32,306 bases of DNA from Jiulongibacter sp966250325 (GTDB lineage Bacteria; Bacteroidota; Bacteroidia; Cytophagales; Spirosomataceae), in assembly GCA_966250325.1 (NCBI GenBank), contig CBINGY010000051.1, positions 1 through 32,306 on the forward strand. Reading direction: 5' to 3'. The notes beneath the pieces were generated by a model, which saw nothing but the letters and a program-made list of their open reading frames with translations, did no database searches and was not told where the DNA came from. Positions 6,538-15,419 of this stretch are shown one piece after another; position 1 is the first letter of the stretch, and each line of letters starts with the position of its first letter. The translations under genes and the position numbers were made by a program.

Positions 6538-9500
6538 ATGAGCTTGAAAAATTTTACTACTATTATAGTCCTGCAGCTTGGTTTTTTATTACTCGGCAAT
6601 CATTCGGGTATAGCTCAGAACAATCTCGACACTACAAAGAATTTTGTGGTAACCCGCGTTCCCAGAGAGCCGGTAACTTCTCTTTCCGGGGTCAAAAACT
6701 CCTCACTTTCTCCATTAGAGAGCCAAACCGCGGTTCGGTACATAGATGGTTATGGGCGGGCGGACAGGGAAGTACTAGTTGGAGCTCAACCCGACGGATC
6801 TCAGGATATTACGGTGAATTACAGTGTGTTTGATGACTTTTTCAGACCTCAAAAAAAGTATTTGGATATACCAACAAATACCACTGGTGGTCAGTTTGTA
6901 AGCCCGGCTACTCTAAAGTCCAGCAATTTTTATTCAGATACTGCATTTTACTCCAAATCCGAATTCGAATACCTTCAGTCCGCCAGACCAACCTTTCAAT
7001 TAGGTCCAGGTGAAAACTGGCATCAGAACAATAAGGCTTCCACAGTTTCCTACTCTACAGCGGACATTTTAAAAATTGAAATGATTGGAACTGATATCGT
7101 TGGCTCCGGTACCCTTAGAGTTCGGGTAACTGAAAAGACCAATGAAGAAGGGCAACGAATTAGAGAGTATAAAGACAACCAGGGTAGAGTATTACGTAAA
7201 GAAATAGAACTTACTTCAAATGATTTCTCTGTTACGGTCTTCGTATATGATGATTACAATCGACTGGTAGCTGTTATCCAGCCTAAGTTTTTTGTTCAGC
7301 ATACTGGAAACTTTACAATAAGCCCAAATACAGAAGCCTTCACTGAAAGCGTATTTTATTATAACTATGATTATAGAGGCAGGTTACTGGCCAAACATAT
7401 TCCAGGCTATCTGGCAACTTCCGGAACCTATCAAACGGGCTATGAGGAATACGTCTACGACAAAAATGACCGGATAGTTTTCTCCCGAAACACTAGGCAA
7501 GCTGAACAAAACCTCTGGTCTTTCACACTTTATGACATTTTCGGGCGAGAGACCATGAGTGGGGAAAAGGCCCTCTCTGGAGAAACCAGAGTTTCTCTTC
7601 AAGGGAAAATGGACGCTCATACCGGTAATACCTATGAAACCCGAAACTCCACGGGGCCTTTATATTACACAACTCAAAGTATCCCTTCCAGTATCACTAC
7701 ACTGACTGCTTCAGATATTCAGTCTGTTCAATATTATGATGCCTACGATGACATCAATACCGGGCTAAGTTTTACCGGTAGAGCAGGTTTTCCTACCAAC
7801 CAGATAACGGATGTAAAGGGCATGGCCGTGGGGGGAAAGTCTAAAAACAGCGAGACATCCAACTGGATTCAGCAGGTGACCTATTTTGATGAAACGCTAA
7901 ATGCTATCCAAACGAGAAAGGCTGAAACATATGACAATACCCATGGAATCATAGAAAACCATGATGTATGGATGAGCTACTCCTTTCTGCATGAGGTGCT
8001 CAAAACAGACCATAAATATATCTGGCGGGCGAATTCTTCAGCTTCACAAGACAGTACCATTACTTCTGAAGCCTATGTATATGATCACATGAGCAGGCCC
8101 CTCAAGTATTATCATGGTGTAAACGAAGAACCACACTTAATTGCAGAATACCTCTATGATGATATTGGCCGGCTTTCTTCTAAAAAACTCTATGATAGCA
8201 CGGGTGGCCCCGGAGCTTCCAATTTAATACGTACTACCGCCCCTTCTCAAAACCAGCATACTGACCAGGTGCCGGAGTATATCATTTATGAAGCCCCTAT
8301 CAATGGCGAACTGGTGATTACCCCTGCCGATGTAAACTCTTATGTGGAAGGGGTAATAGGGCCATCCAGCGGAGGGGGCGGGCTTATTCAAACAGTAGAT
8401 TTTACCTATCACATACGAGGTGGAATAAAAAGCATAGCCGGCGATTTATTTTCTGAAAACCTGAATTATGAAGAAAGTGGTGGTTTCTATGATGGAAACA
8501 TCAAACAACAAACCTGGGAAGTAGATGGTGTGCAGCGTACCTATACGTATGATTATGACCTATCAGGCAGGCTACTTTCTGCTGTTTTCTCTGGTGGTAA
8601 TACGGGAATAGGTGAAAACTATTCGATGGCATCTTTAAGCTCACCTATGACCTATGACAAAAACGGCAATATTCTCTCCTTCAGTAGAAAAGGCGTGACC
8701 AGTGGAAGCATTGCTTCTCCCTCAGGTTACGGAGACATAGACGATCTGACTTATTTATACACAGGAAATTACAGCAACAAGCTTCTTAAAGTAACCGATG
8801 CCGTGACGGCCAATATGACCGGCCGGGGTGATTTTGAAAACCCTAATGGCGGCAGCAACGATTACTCCTATTACAATGACGGAAGCCTGAAAACGGATGC
8901 TAATAAAGGCATTACAGCAATTACCTATAACCGCTTTAACCTGACCAAACAGGTAGTAATAAGTAGCAATACCGTAGATTATCTCTACAACGGCAACGGG
9001 CTCAAAATCAAAAAGAAAACATCTGCCGGTACAGAAACTATTTATGAAGGTGCTCTTATACTGGAAAAAGTAAGTGGAAACTTTGAAGTCTATCAAATAG
9101 CTCACACAGAAGGCAGATACTCTGCTTCTTTAGGTTATGAATATGCTTACACCGACCACTTGGGAAGTACACGTTTAATGTATCATGCCGAAAATGGAGA
9201 AGCTACTATCACCCAACAAAACGATTACGACCCCTGGGGGCTGGAATTAAAAGGAATTGGGGTAGAACCCTCCTCCCCCAACCACTTTAAATACACGGGT
9301 AAAGAAACCCAGGAAGAAATAGCCTGGATGGATTTTGGAGCTCGTATGTTTGATGCACAATTGGGTAGGTGGTTTGTGGTAGATGCTATGGCAGAAAAAT
9401 ATCACCATGAATCTGTTTATGGATATGTATTCAATAACCCCATAAACTTTCTTGATCCAGATGGAAATGAGGGGGAGAAAGATGATGACCAAAGACCAAA

Positions 9501-10158
9501 TGAAACCAAAACTAGGAGTTACTACCATGATGGCTATACATGGTGGGAAAACCATGGAGGTCTGGGGATTCAAGGTGGAATTACAATAACAACAAATGGT
9601 GAGAGTAGTAATCAGGGTACGAATGACGTCCAGAACAACTCAGGAGATTCGTCTGGACCTGGAGGGGGATGTGGTGGATTGGACCAGCCTCCTTGCAACT
9701 ATGATCAAGATACTTATATCCCCGGTCAAGAGTTTCTTGCGGCAGACATACTTGAAACTTATTCAATTTTTGGTGGACTGAAAACAGTTGGCGGATGGAT
9801 AGCTCGTTTGGATAGAATTCTGGCAAAGAGAATTATTGCATGGAAGGCAGCTAAAGGGGTGATTAATTATTCACATGTTTTAAATTCTGCTAGTTCCGCA
9901 TATAAGGGTTCCACTGTTTTGGGGCATGCTTTAAGTAAACACTCGGGTCGAAATCCTAGTATCTGGGGAAAGCTTGCGGGTAATCCATCTACATGGCATA
10001 ACCAAGCATTAAAACATTTTGATGATATTATGAATGCACCAGGAGGCTTTGTGAAAACACCTACCCAGCAAGGGATAAATTTTATAGAAAAAAGATTACC
10101 CGACGGAAGAGGCATTCGTTTAAATATGGACCAAACATTTAAAGGGTTTATAGATTAA
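6538..10158 (+). CDS. Secreted RHS-repeat protein with C-terminal polymorphic toxin
   Basis: A 1206-aa exported RHS protein. A signal peptide (residues 1-26, ending GIAQ) precedes a DUF6443-like N-terminus (about 50-150, with AVRYIDGYGRADREV). YD repeats follow through the middle (YNYDYRGRLLAKHIPGY, YLYDDIGRLSSKKLYD, YDYDLSGRLLSAVF). The RHS core at about 867-977 has YTDHLGSTRLMY, FKYTGKETQEE and LGRWFVVD, and ends in LDPDGN (972-977). In known RHS/TcC proteins this core lines a hollow shell, and self-cleavage near DPxG frees the toxin. After it come a low-complexity Gly/Asn linker and a toxin-like domain of about 90 residues (GHALSKH at 1129-1135, RLPDGRGIRLNMD near the end), which may be a small nuclease of the BECR type, with low certainty. 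The next gene is the likely immunity partner. No VgrG, PAAR or other type VI component is present, so export is by Sec. Confidence 0.85.
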   Translation: MSLKNFTTIIVLQLGFLLLGNHSGIAQNNLDTTKNFVVTRVPREPVTSLSGVKNSSLSPLESQTAVRYIDGYGRADREVLVGAQPDGSQDITVNYSVFDDFFRPQKKYLDIPTNTTGGQFVSPATLKSSNFYSDTAFYSKSEFEYLQSARPTFQLGPGENWHQNNKASTVSYSTADILKIEMIGTDIVGSGTLRVRVTEKTNEEGQRIREYKDNQGRVLRKEIELTSNDFSVTVFVYDDYNRLVAVIQPKFFVQHTGNFTISPNTEAFTESVFYYNYDYRGRLLAKHIPGYLATSGTYQTGYEEYVYDKNDRIVFSRNTRQAEQNLWSFTLYDIFGRETMSGEKALSGETRVSLQGKMDAHTGNTYETRNSTGPLYYTTQSIPSSITTLTASDIQSVQYYDAYDDINTGLSFTGRAGFPTNQITDVKGMAVGGKSKNSETSNWIQQVTYFDETLNAIQTRKAETYDNTHGIIENHDVWMSYSFLHEVLKTDHKYIWRANSSASQDSTITSEAYVYDHMSRPLKYYHGVNEEPHLIAEYLYDDIGRLSSKKLYDSTGGPGASNLIRTTAPSQNQHTDQVPEYIIYEAPINGELVITPADVNSYVEGVIGPSSGGGGLIQTVDFTYHIRGGIKSIAGDLFSENLNYEESGGFYDGNIKQQTWEVDGVQRTYTYDYDLSGRLLSAVFSGGNTGIGENYSMASLSSPMTYDKNGNILSFSRKGVTSGSIASPSGYGDIDDLTYLYTGNYSNKLLKVTDAVTANMTGRGDFENPNGGSNDYSYYNDGSLKTDANKGITAITYNRFNLTKQVVISSNTVDYLYNGNGLKIKKKTSAGTETIYEGALILEKVSGNFEVYQIAHTEGRYSASLGYEYAYTDHLGSTRLMYHAENGEATITQQNDYDPWGLELKGIGVEPSSPNHFKYTGKETQEEIAWMDFGARMFDAQLGRWFVVDAMAEKYHHESVYGYVFNNPINFLDPDGNEGEKDDDQRPNETKTRSYYHDGYTWWENHGGLGIQGGITITTNGESSNQGTNDVQNNSGDSSGPGGGCGGLDQPPCNYDQDTYIPGQEFLAADILETYSIFGGLKTVGGWIARLDRILAKRIIAWKAAKGVINYSHVLNSASSAYKGSTVLGHALSKHSGRNPSIWGKLAGNPSTWHNQALKHFDDIMNAPGGFVKTPTQQGINFIEKRLPDGRGIRLNMDQTFKGFID

Positions 10159-10163
10159 AAGTA

Positions 10164-10643
10164 ATGAAAGAAGTAACTGAATTTATAGAAATCGTATTTG
10201 AGAGAATTCAACTTGAAAAAATAGTGGCACTCTTGAATAAGTCTCTTTCGAACTCAATATTGAAAGATTATTATGTTTCATCAGATTCATCTGGAATTAA
10301 TTTGCAGTCGAAGGAAACCTTGTTTAATAGCATCGATCAATCTTCTGATGGGTCATTCTACTTTAATTTTTTGAATTACAGCTTGAAAGACATTCTATTG
10401 TCAAAAGTTGGATTTCAAATTATTAAATATGACAACATTTATGACTTGATATTAAGTATTGAAGAAAGGGAAATAAGTCATATTGTTTCAACCTTCGATT
10501 TGCAGAAGCGTGTCGTATCTCTTGCAGAGGAGTTGAAAGCATTAAACTTTTATTGTGGATATGAGCCAGCAATGGATGAGGAAACTAGGATATTTACTAG
10601 TGTTTCGTTAGGCCCTTTAAAAGATTGGGGGAGTAAGGATTAA
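10164..10643 (+). CDS. Predicted immunity protein for the RHS toxin
   Basis: A 159-aa soluble protein without signal peptide or membrane segment. I do not recognise its family. The call rests on position and character. It begins 5 bp after the toxin stop, and it is much richer in A+T (about 30% G+C in lines I counted) than the RHS core (about 50%). It is also the only gene of the six-gene locus whose product lacks an export signal. A cytosolic inhibitor protecting the producer from its own toxin is expected in exactly this place. Leucine/isoleucine-rich helices alternate with short strands, as in small immunity folds. It could instead be an unrelated cargo gene, but the tight coupling argues against that. 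Confidence 0.6.
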   Translation: MKEVTEFIEIVFERIQLEKIVALLNKSLSNSILKDYYVSSDSSGINLQSKETLFNSIDQSSDGSFYFNFLNYSLKDILLSKVGFQIIKYDNIYDLILSIEEREISHIVSTFDLQKRVVSLAEELKALNFYCGYEPAMDEETRIFTSVSLGPLKDWGSKD

Positions 10644-10757
10644 TAGAATGAAAACAGAGTTATTGCAAGAGCGATAAAATGATTAATGAGAATAGTACTC
10701 AAGTTTCAGAAATAATCAGGTAATACATTTTATAAAAAAGTTAAAAGGGCTGAATAA

Positions 10758-12098
10758 GTGAAAAAAATTACAACTTTGGTATTATTTATTCCACATCTAA
10801 TCTTCTCACAACAAGGCAAATGGAATTATGCCGGAGAAGGCAAAAGAAATGTCAACAAACAAGACCACGAAAACCGCCAGGTTATTTCAGCAAGAGATTC
10901 ATTAACTCTGGGTTCTGAAACCAATCCGGGTCCACGGGTGGCTTCGGCGGGCTGGTCAGATAAAAAGGGGAATATCTATGTATTCGGTGGTGGAGGTATA
11001 GATGATGAAAGACATACCGGTCTTTTTGAAGACCTCTGGCATTATGATGCCAAAAATCTGGAATGGGAGAAGCTCAGCGGAGAGCGTAAAACGCATCCCA
11101 TTCAGTCCAATAAAAAAGAAAAGCCTGTAACAAACTCAGAAGTCCCGGCCCCGAGAAAAGGAGCAGCTTCTTGGTCCGATAAGTTTGGCAATTTGTATCT
11201 CTTTGGAGGTTCTTTGGGAAGCTTTTACCAAAATGTAGATGATTTCTGGAAGTTCGATATCAAAACTAAAAGCTGGTCGCTATTAAACGGTGCAGAAACC
11301 TTCAATGCCAAAGGCAGGCAGCTCAGCAACGGCAAAGCAGTAATTGACCTCCCACCGGCCCGCTCCGGTGCGTTAACCTGGACAGATTCTAAAGGTGACT
11401 TCTGGATGTTCGGCGGCAGTTACTTTGATAGTAAATTGAGTAAAACCCTGTATCTGGATGATCTTTGGAAATATGAAGTTAATAAAGGTACCTGGTCGCT
11501 CATGCGGGGTAGTCTATCACCCAAAGAGGCTCAGATAGGTAAAAAGTTTACTGAAGAACATGAATCTCCGGGAGGGCGAACGAATGCTTTGGGCTGGTAT
11601 GACAAACAGAATGATCGTCTGTGGCTATATGGTGGGTTTGGTTACAATTATGATGCAAGCTATTACGGAGGACTTGCAGATATGTGGATGTATGACCTAA
11701 AGAGAAATGTTTGGAGCTCGTTTTACCCGAAGGTTCAAATCAATGCTGAATTTAATACTGCCATTTTAGGTTTTGAGAGCCCCAAGGCCAATCCAGGTTA
11801 CAGGTATTCGGCAATGACATGGGTAGATCAGGAAGGTAAATTCTGGCTCTATGGCGGGCACCACAGCACCGTCAATAATGCATTCAAAGCTGACAAAAAT
11901 ATCTGGAAGTTTGATCCCGAAAGTGGCAACTGGACAGCTGTTTTTAGTAACTATCCTCCACCTGTTATTTCCGGAGGTTCTACTTTTTCTGACGAAGAAG
12001 GTAACCTCTGGCTTTTTGGAGGGGTGATGATGGATACCAATTTGAACGAACGCCCTACAAACAAGCTTTGGAAATTCACTCCGGAAACATTCAATTAA
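10758..12098 (+). CDS. Exported Kelch-repeat beta-propeller protein
   Basis: A 446-aa protein starting at GTG. A signal peptide (MKKITTLVLFIPHLIFSQQ, cleavage near residue 18) leads to six Kelch-type repeats. Each has a strand like WSDKFGNLYLFGG followed by a DxWKFDxxxxxWxxL strand (examples near residues 95, 170, 238, 315, 380 and 440). This predicts a six-bladed propeller outside the cytoplasm. Kelch propellers bind proteins or glycans, and no catalytic site is visible. The gene lies 114 bp after the immunity gene and 6 bp before the second large RHS-like gene, so it belongs to the same transcript. TcB proteins of Tc toxins also carry a six-bladed propeller that gates the RHS shell. Whether this separate propeller does the same job is only a suggestion. 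Confidence 0.8.
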   Translation: MKKITTLVLFIPHLIFSQQGKWNYAGEGKRNVNKQDHENRQVISARDSLTLGSETNPGPRVASAGWSDKKGNIYVFGGGGIDDERHTGLFEDLWHYDAKNLEWEKLSGERKTHPIQSNKKEKPVTNSEVPAPRKGAASWSDKFGNLYLFGGSLGSFYQNVDDFWKFDIKTKSWSLLNGAETFNAKGRQLSNGKAVIDLPPARSGALTWTDSKGDFWMFGGSYFDSKLSKTLYLDDLWKYEVNKGTWSLMRGSLSPKEAQIGKKFTEEHESPGGRTNALGWYDKQNDRLWLYGGFGYNYDASYYGGLADMWMYDLKRNVWSSFYPKVQINAEFNTAILGFESPKANPGYRYSAMTWVDQEGKFWLYGGHHSTVNNAFKADKNIWKFDPESGNWTAVFSNYPPPVISGGSTFSDEEGNLWLFGGVMMDTNLNERPTNKLWKFTPETFN

Positions 12099-12104
12099 TC
12101 GGTT

Positions 12105-15100
12105 ATGAAAAAGTTATTATCCCACATCATTGCTCTAATCTTACTTCCATTGTTGACATTAGGTCAAGCCAACGAATTTAATGTAATTCCGCCCTCTCCC
12201 AATGCCGCCAATCTGGGTAAATACGGAGATATGACGGTAAACCATTCTACGGGCACTTTAAATTTCAGTATTCCGCTTTACACTATAGAAGAGGGAGATA
12301 TCAAGTGGCCTATTTCTCTTCAATATACTTCTACTGGTTACAAACCCATGGAGCCAGCAGGCTGGGTAGGTAGGGGATGGGTATTAAATGGTGGAGGTGT
12401 AATTACAAGAACGGTTAGGGGTCTTCATGATGATATATCCGCAGCAGGTTTTTTGGATAAAGCAGTTGATGTAGAAAATGCTCTGGATGATATTCAAAAT
12501 AGCATTTTTAGCTCTACAGGGCAGTTAATTAACAATTTAATAACCGGAAGTGTTGATACTGAGCCAGACCTCTATCATTTCAACTTTGCCGGGTACTCAG
12601 GTAAGTTTTTTTATGGGCAGGATGGCGAGCCGCATATTGTTTCAAACCGGGATATCAAAATAGAAATGAACCTACCTGTGCAGGCATGGTACGATAACGG
12701 GCGAACCTATCATCACTCTATCAAATCTTTTACACTAACCACAGAAGATGGTACCAAATATATTTTTGATGAAAGGGAATACAGTAAGTGGGAATTTAGC
12801 GGAAATGGTTCGCAATATACGGCAGGGCCGTCAGCCTGGCACCTCACTGAAGTAATTTCCAATACTGGAAGAAAGTTGGTCCTTACGTATACGACTTTAG
12901 GCAATACTGAAAGTTGTACAGCAAGTATAGTGGAAAGCGGTATGGGGCCTGTTTGTACCAATTGTGAAGGTGGTGGAACAATTTATAATATGCGAAATGG
13001 CTTGCAATATTATTTTTCAGAAGAGAGGTTTTTACAAAGCATAGAAGTTGAAAACGGATTCTCGAAAGTTGATTTCTTTTCTACTTTAACCTCTGAATCG
13101 GTCGGAAGCTATACGAGTTCGTCAAGAATTCTGGATTCCTTGGTTATAACTAATGACCTATCAAATGAAACTTTGAAAAAAGTCAATTTAATTATAGCCG
13201 ATAATGAATGGTTGACACAGGTACAAGAGTATGATTCATTTGGCAAGAAGATTTCCCCCTATTTTCTCACATATGCAAATCCTTCTATCTCCGGAATAAC
13301 TTTACAAACCGATATGTGGGGATATGCAAACGGAGCTTATTTTAACACAACCTCGATACCTATTTTTGGTGCAAACAGACTGCCTAATCCAGATGAAGCG
13401 TATAATGGTATGCTGAATACTGTGTATTATCCCACGGGTGAGTATATCACTTTTGGTTACGAACTAAATGATTTTAGCTTCACGACTGATGGAAATGTGA
13501 CAGATGACTTAATTGTTACCGAATATTATAATTATCAATACAGAGCATGGGATTCTCAACACTTCGACAATGATCCAGTCATTACAGTAACAAATGATTC
13601 TGAGTATAAAGTAACTTATTCTTATATTTTTGATCCATACGGTAGTCCCTCGTGTTGCGTCCCTTCATCATCAACTACTTGCAGTGGAACATATCCCGAT
13701 AATGACGGTACGCTCAATGCAAATACTAATTATGATGGTAATTTTTTTGTTGATGCCACAACCATTTCAAATATTGAGTCTAATAGTCCTGGATGTACCA
13801 ATTTGCTTGTAATAAGTGCGAACGTTGAAGTTCGACATATTTTGAAACACAATGAAAGTTTTGGCCCAGGAGTTCGTATTGTTCATATAAAGCAAAATGA
13901 TGTAGACGGCAATACCCTGGTAAAGACCTATACGTATAAAAAAGCTAATGACCCATCGAAATCAAGCGGTGGATTGAATCGTGTACCGGTTTTTTCAGAT
14001 GTTGCTTACTTCTATGCTTTTAATAATCTGGATCCTTATTTTTTCTATAAAAATGAGCCAATAACAAATATTGGGCAACCGCAGGTTATATATGAGCATG
14101 TAACAGAAACTATTAGCGATGCCTATTTAGGTTTTGAAACCACTTCATTCTCAAATTCTTATGAGTTTACTTCATTTAGTTTTCCAAATCTCAATATTAA
14201 CTATATTAATATTCCAGCTTTTCAAAGTGTTGGTGTTGAGCCAATTGGCAATCAGGAAGATTATGACTTTAGTCGCGGGGCACTAATTTCAAGCAAAAAT
14301 TTTGATGATCATGACATCCTTAGATCACTAAAGGAGGTTGATTACTACTATCATCAACTAGCAGGCCCAGGTCTACAAACAAATAAAGAATATAAGGCAC
14401 CCTCATTTTATTACGAATACTTGGTAAATATTCCCCCCACTGTACCAAATGGACCCGGGTCTGGGCCACCAGCCGTTGCTTATTTTTCGAAATATTATTA
14501 TACCCTATCAAGCTTTTTTGAGAAAAAATCAGAACTAAAAATTGAATACGACGAAAACGGTCAAAATCCTGATAGTACCTATACAACTTATCAATACGAT
14601 GATTTAAATCATTTGCAATTAAGTAGTTCTAAATTCAGAAAATCGAACGGCGACAGCTTAATAAACTATTTTAAATACCCGATAGATTATAGTGGCGTGT
14701 CAAACAAAGCGAATTTTATTCAGGCTCTGATAGATGATCATCGGGTTTCTGATGCCATTGAGAAGGTTACCTATCTAAAGAAAAGTGCTTCAGATTCTCT
14801 TGTGGTAGATGCAGGAGTTACCACATTTAAGACTTTCCCTGGAAATACCAACAGGGATAGTCTCATTCTTCCATACAGGCAATATGTTTTTAATGGGTAC
14901 ACCAGTGGAACAACATTTCCCGAATTTAATGGTCTTCAGGATCAAGTAACTACCGCAAACTATCACGAGGCAATACGGTTTGAGGATTACAATACATTCG
15001 GGAATATCCTGGCTGTTACAAGAAATGAGAACGAGAAGGCCTCCTATTTATGGAGCTATAATAACACCTATCCCGTTGCAGAGATTAAAAATGCAGATTG

Positions 15101-15395
15101 GTCACAGGTTTCATCTGCTATTTCCGGAGCGGGAACAACTGTCAGTGCCCTTACTAATTCAACCGATGACTCCTTCATAGAATCTAAATTAAACGCGATC
15201 AGAGGAAGTCTCACCAATTCATTGGTCAGTTCTTATTTGTATAAACCAATGATTGGAATTTCCAGGATGATTTCTCCGAACGGGTTATCGACCTACTATT
15301 CTTATGACTCTTTCAATCGACTTATGGAAATAAAAGATCACAATGAGCATATAATTAAGAGATACGACTATAACGTAGTGAATTGGCCATGGTAG
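12105..15395 (+). CDS. Large exported RHS/SpvB-like shell protein without RHS core
   Basis: A 1096-aa exported protein with signal peptide (residues 1-20, ending LTLG before QANEF). The N-terminal part has TGTLNFSIPLYTI, ISLQYTSTGYKP and GWVGRGWVLNGGGVITR (about residues 48-104). This closely parallels the entry motif of SpvB/TcB proteins (IPL..., LSYSSG..., GxGWxLxxxxI.R). The middle is beta-rich with many tyrosines, and the end returns to YD-repeat sequence (YYSYDSFNRLMEIKDHNEHIIKRYDYN). The RHS core and toxin tail are both missing, so the frame stops where another RHS protein would continue. It starts 6 bp after the Kelch gene. It may form one half of an RHS shell whose other half is the 1206-aa protein. 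Most annotation pipelines would call it a hypothetical or RHS repeat protein. Confidence 0.72.
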   Translation: MKKLLSHIIALILLPLLTLGQANEFNVIPPSPNAANLGKYGDMTVNHSTGTLNFSIPLYTIEEGDIKWPISLQYTSTGYKPMEPAGWVGRGWVLNGGGVITRTVRGLHDDISAAGFLDKAVDVENALDDIQNSIFSSTGQLINNLITGSVDTEPDLYHFNFAGYSGKFFYGQDGEPHIVSNRDIKIEMNLPVQAWYDNGRTYHHSIKSFTLTTEDGTKYIFDEREYSKWEFSGNGSQYTAGPSAWHLTEVISNTGRKLVLTYTTLGNTESCTASIVESGMGPVCTNCEGGGTIYNMRNGLQYYFSEERFLQSIEVENGFSKVDFFSTLTSESVGSYTSSSRILDSLVITNDLSNETLKKVNLIIADNEWLTQVQEYDSFGKKISPYFLTYANPSISGITLQTDMWGYANGAYFNTTSIPIFGANRLPNPDEAYNGMLNTVYYPTGEYITFGYELNDFSFTTDGNVTDDLIVTEYYNYQYRAWDSQHFDNDPVITVTNDSEYKVTYSYIFDPYGSPSCCVPSSSTTCSGTYPDNDGTLNANTNYDGNFFVDATTISNIESNSPGCTNLLVISANVEVRHILKHNESFGPGVRIVHIKQNDVDGNTLVKTYTYKKANDPSKSSGGLNRVPVFSDVAYFYAFNNLDPYFFYKNEPITNIGQPQVIYEHVTETISDAYLGFETTSFSNSYEFTSFSFPNLNINYINIPAFQSVGVEPIGNQEDYDFSRGALISSKNFDDHDILRSLKEVDYYYHQLAGPGLQTNKEYKAPSFYYEYLVNIPPTVPNGPGSGPPAVAYFSKYYYTLSSFFEKKSELKIEYDENGQNPDSTYTTYQYDDLNHLQLSSSKFRKSNGDSLINYFKYPIDYSGVSNKANFIQALIDDHRVSDAIEKVTYLKKSASDSLVVDAGVTTFKTFPGNTNRDSLILPYRQYVFNGYTSGTTFPEFNGLQDQVTTANYHEAIRFEDYNTFGNILAVTRNENEKASYLWSYNNTYPVAEIKNADWSQVSSAISGAGTTVSALTNSTDDSFIESKLNAIRGSLTNSLVSSYLYKPMIGISRMISPNGLSTYYSYDSFNRLMEIKDHNEHIIKRYDYNVVNWPW

Positions 15396-15419
15396 CACAT
15401 TTATTTAATTTTTACACTT

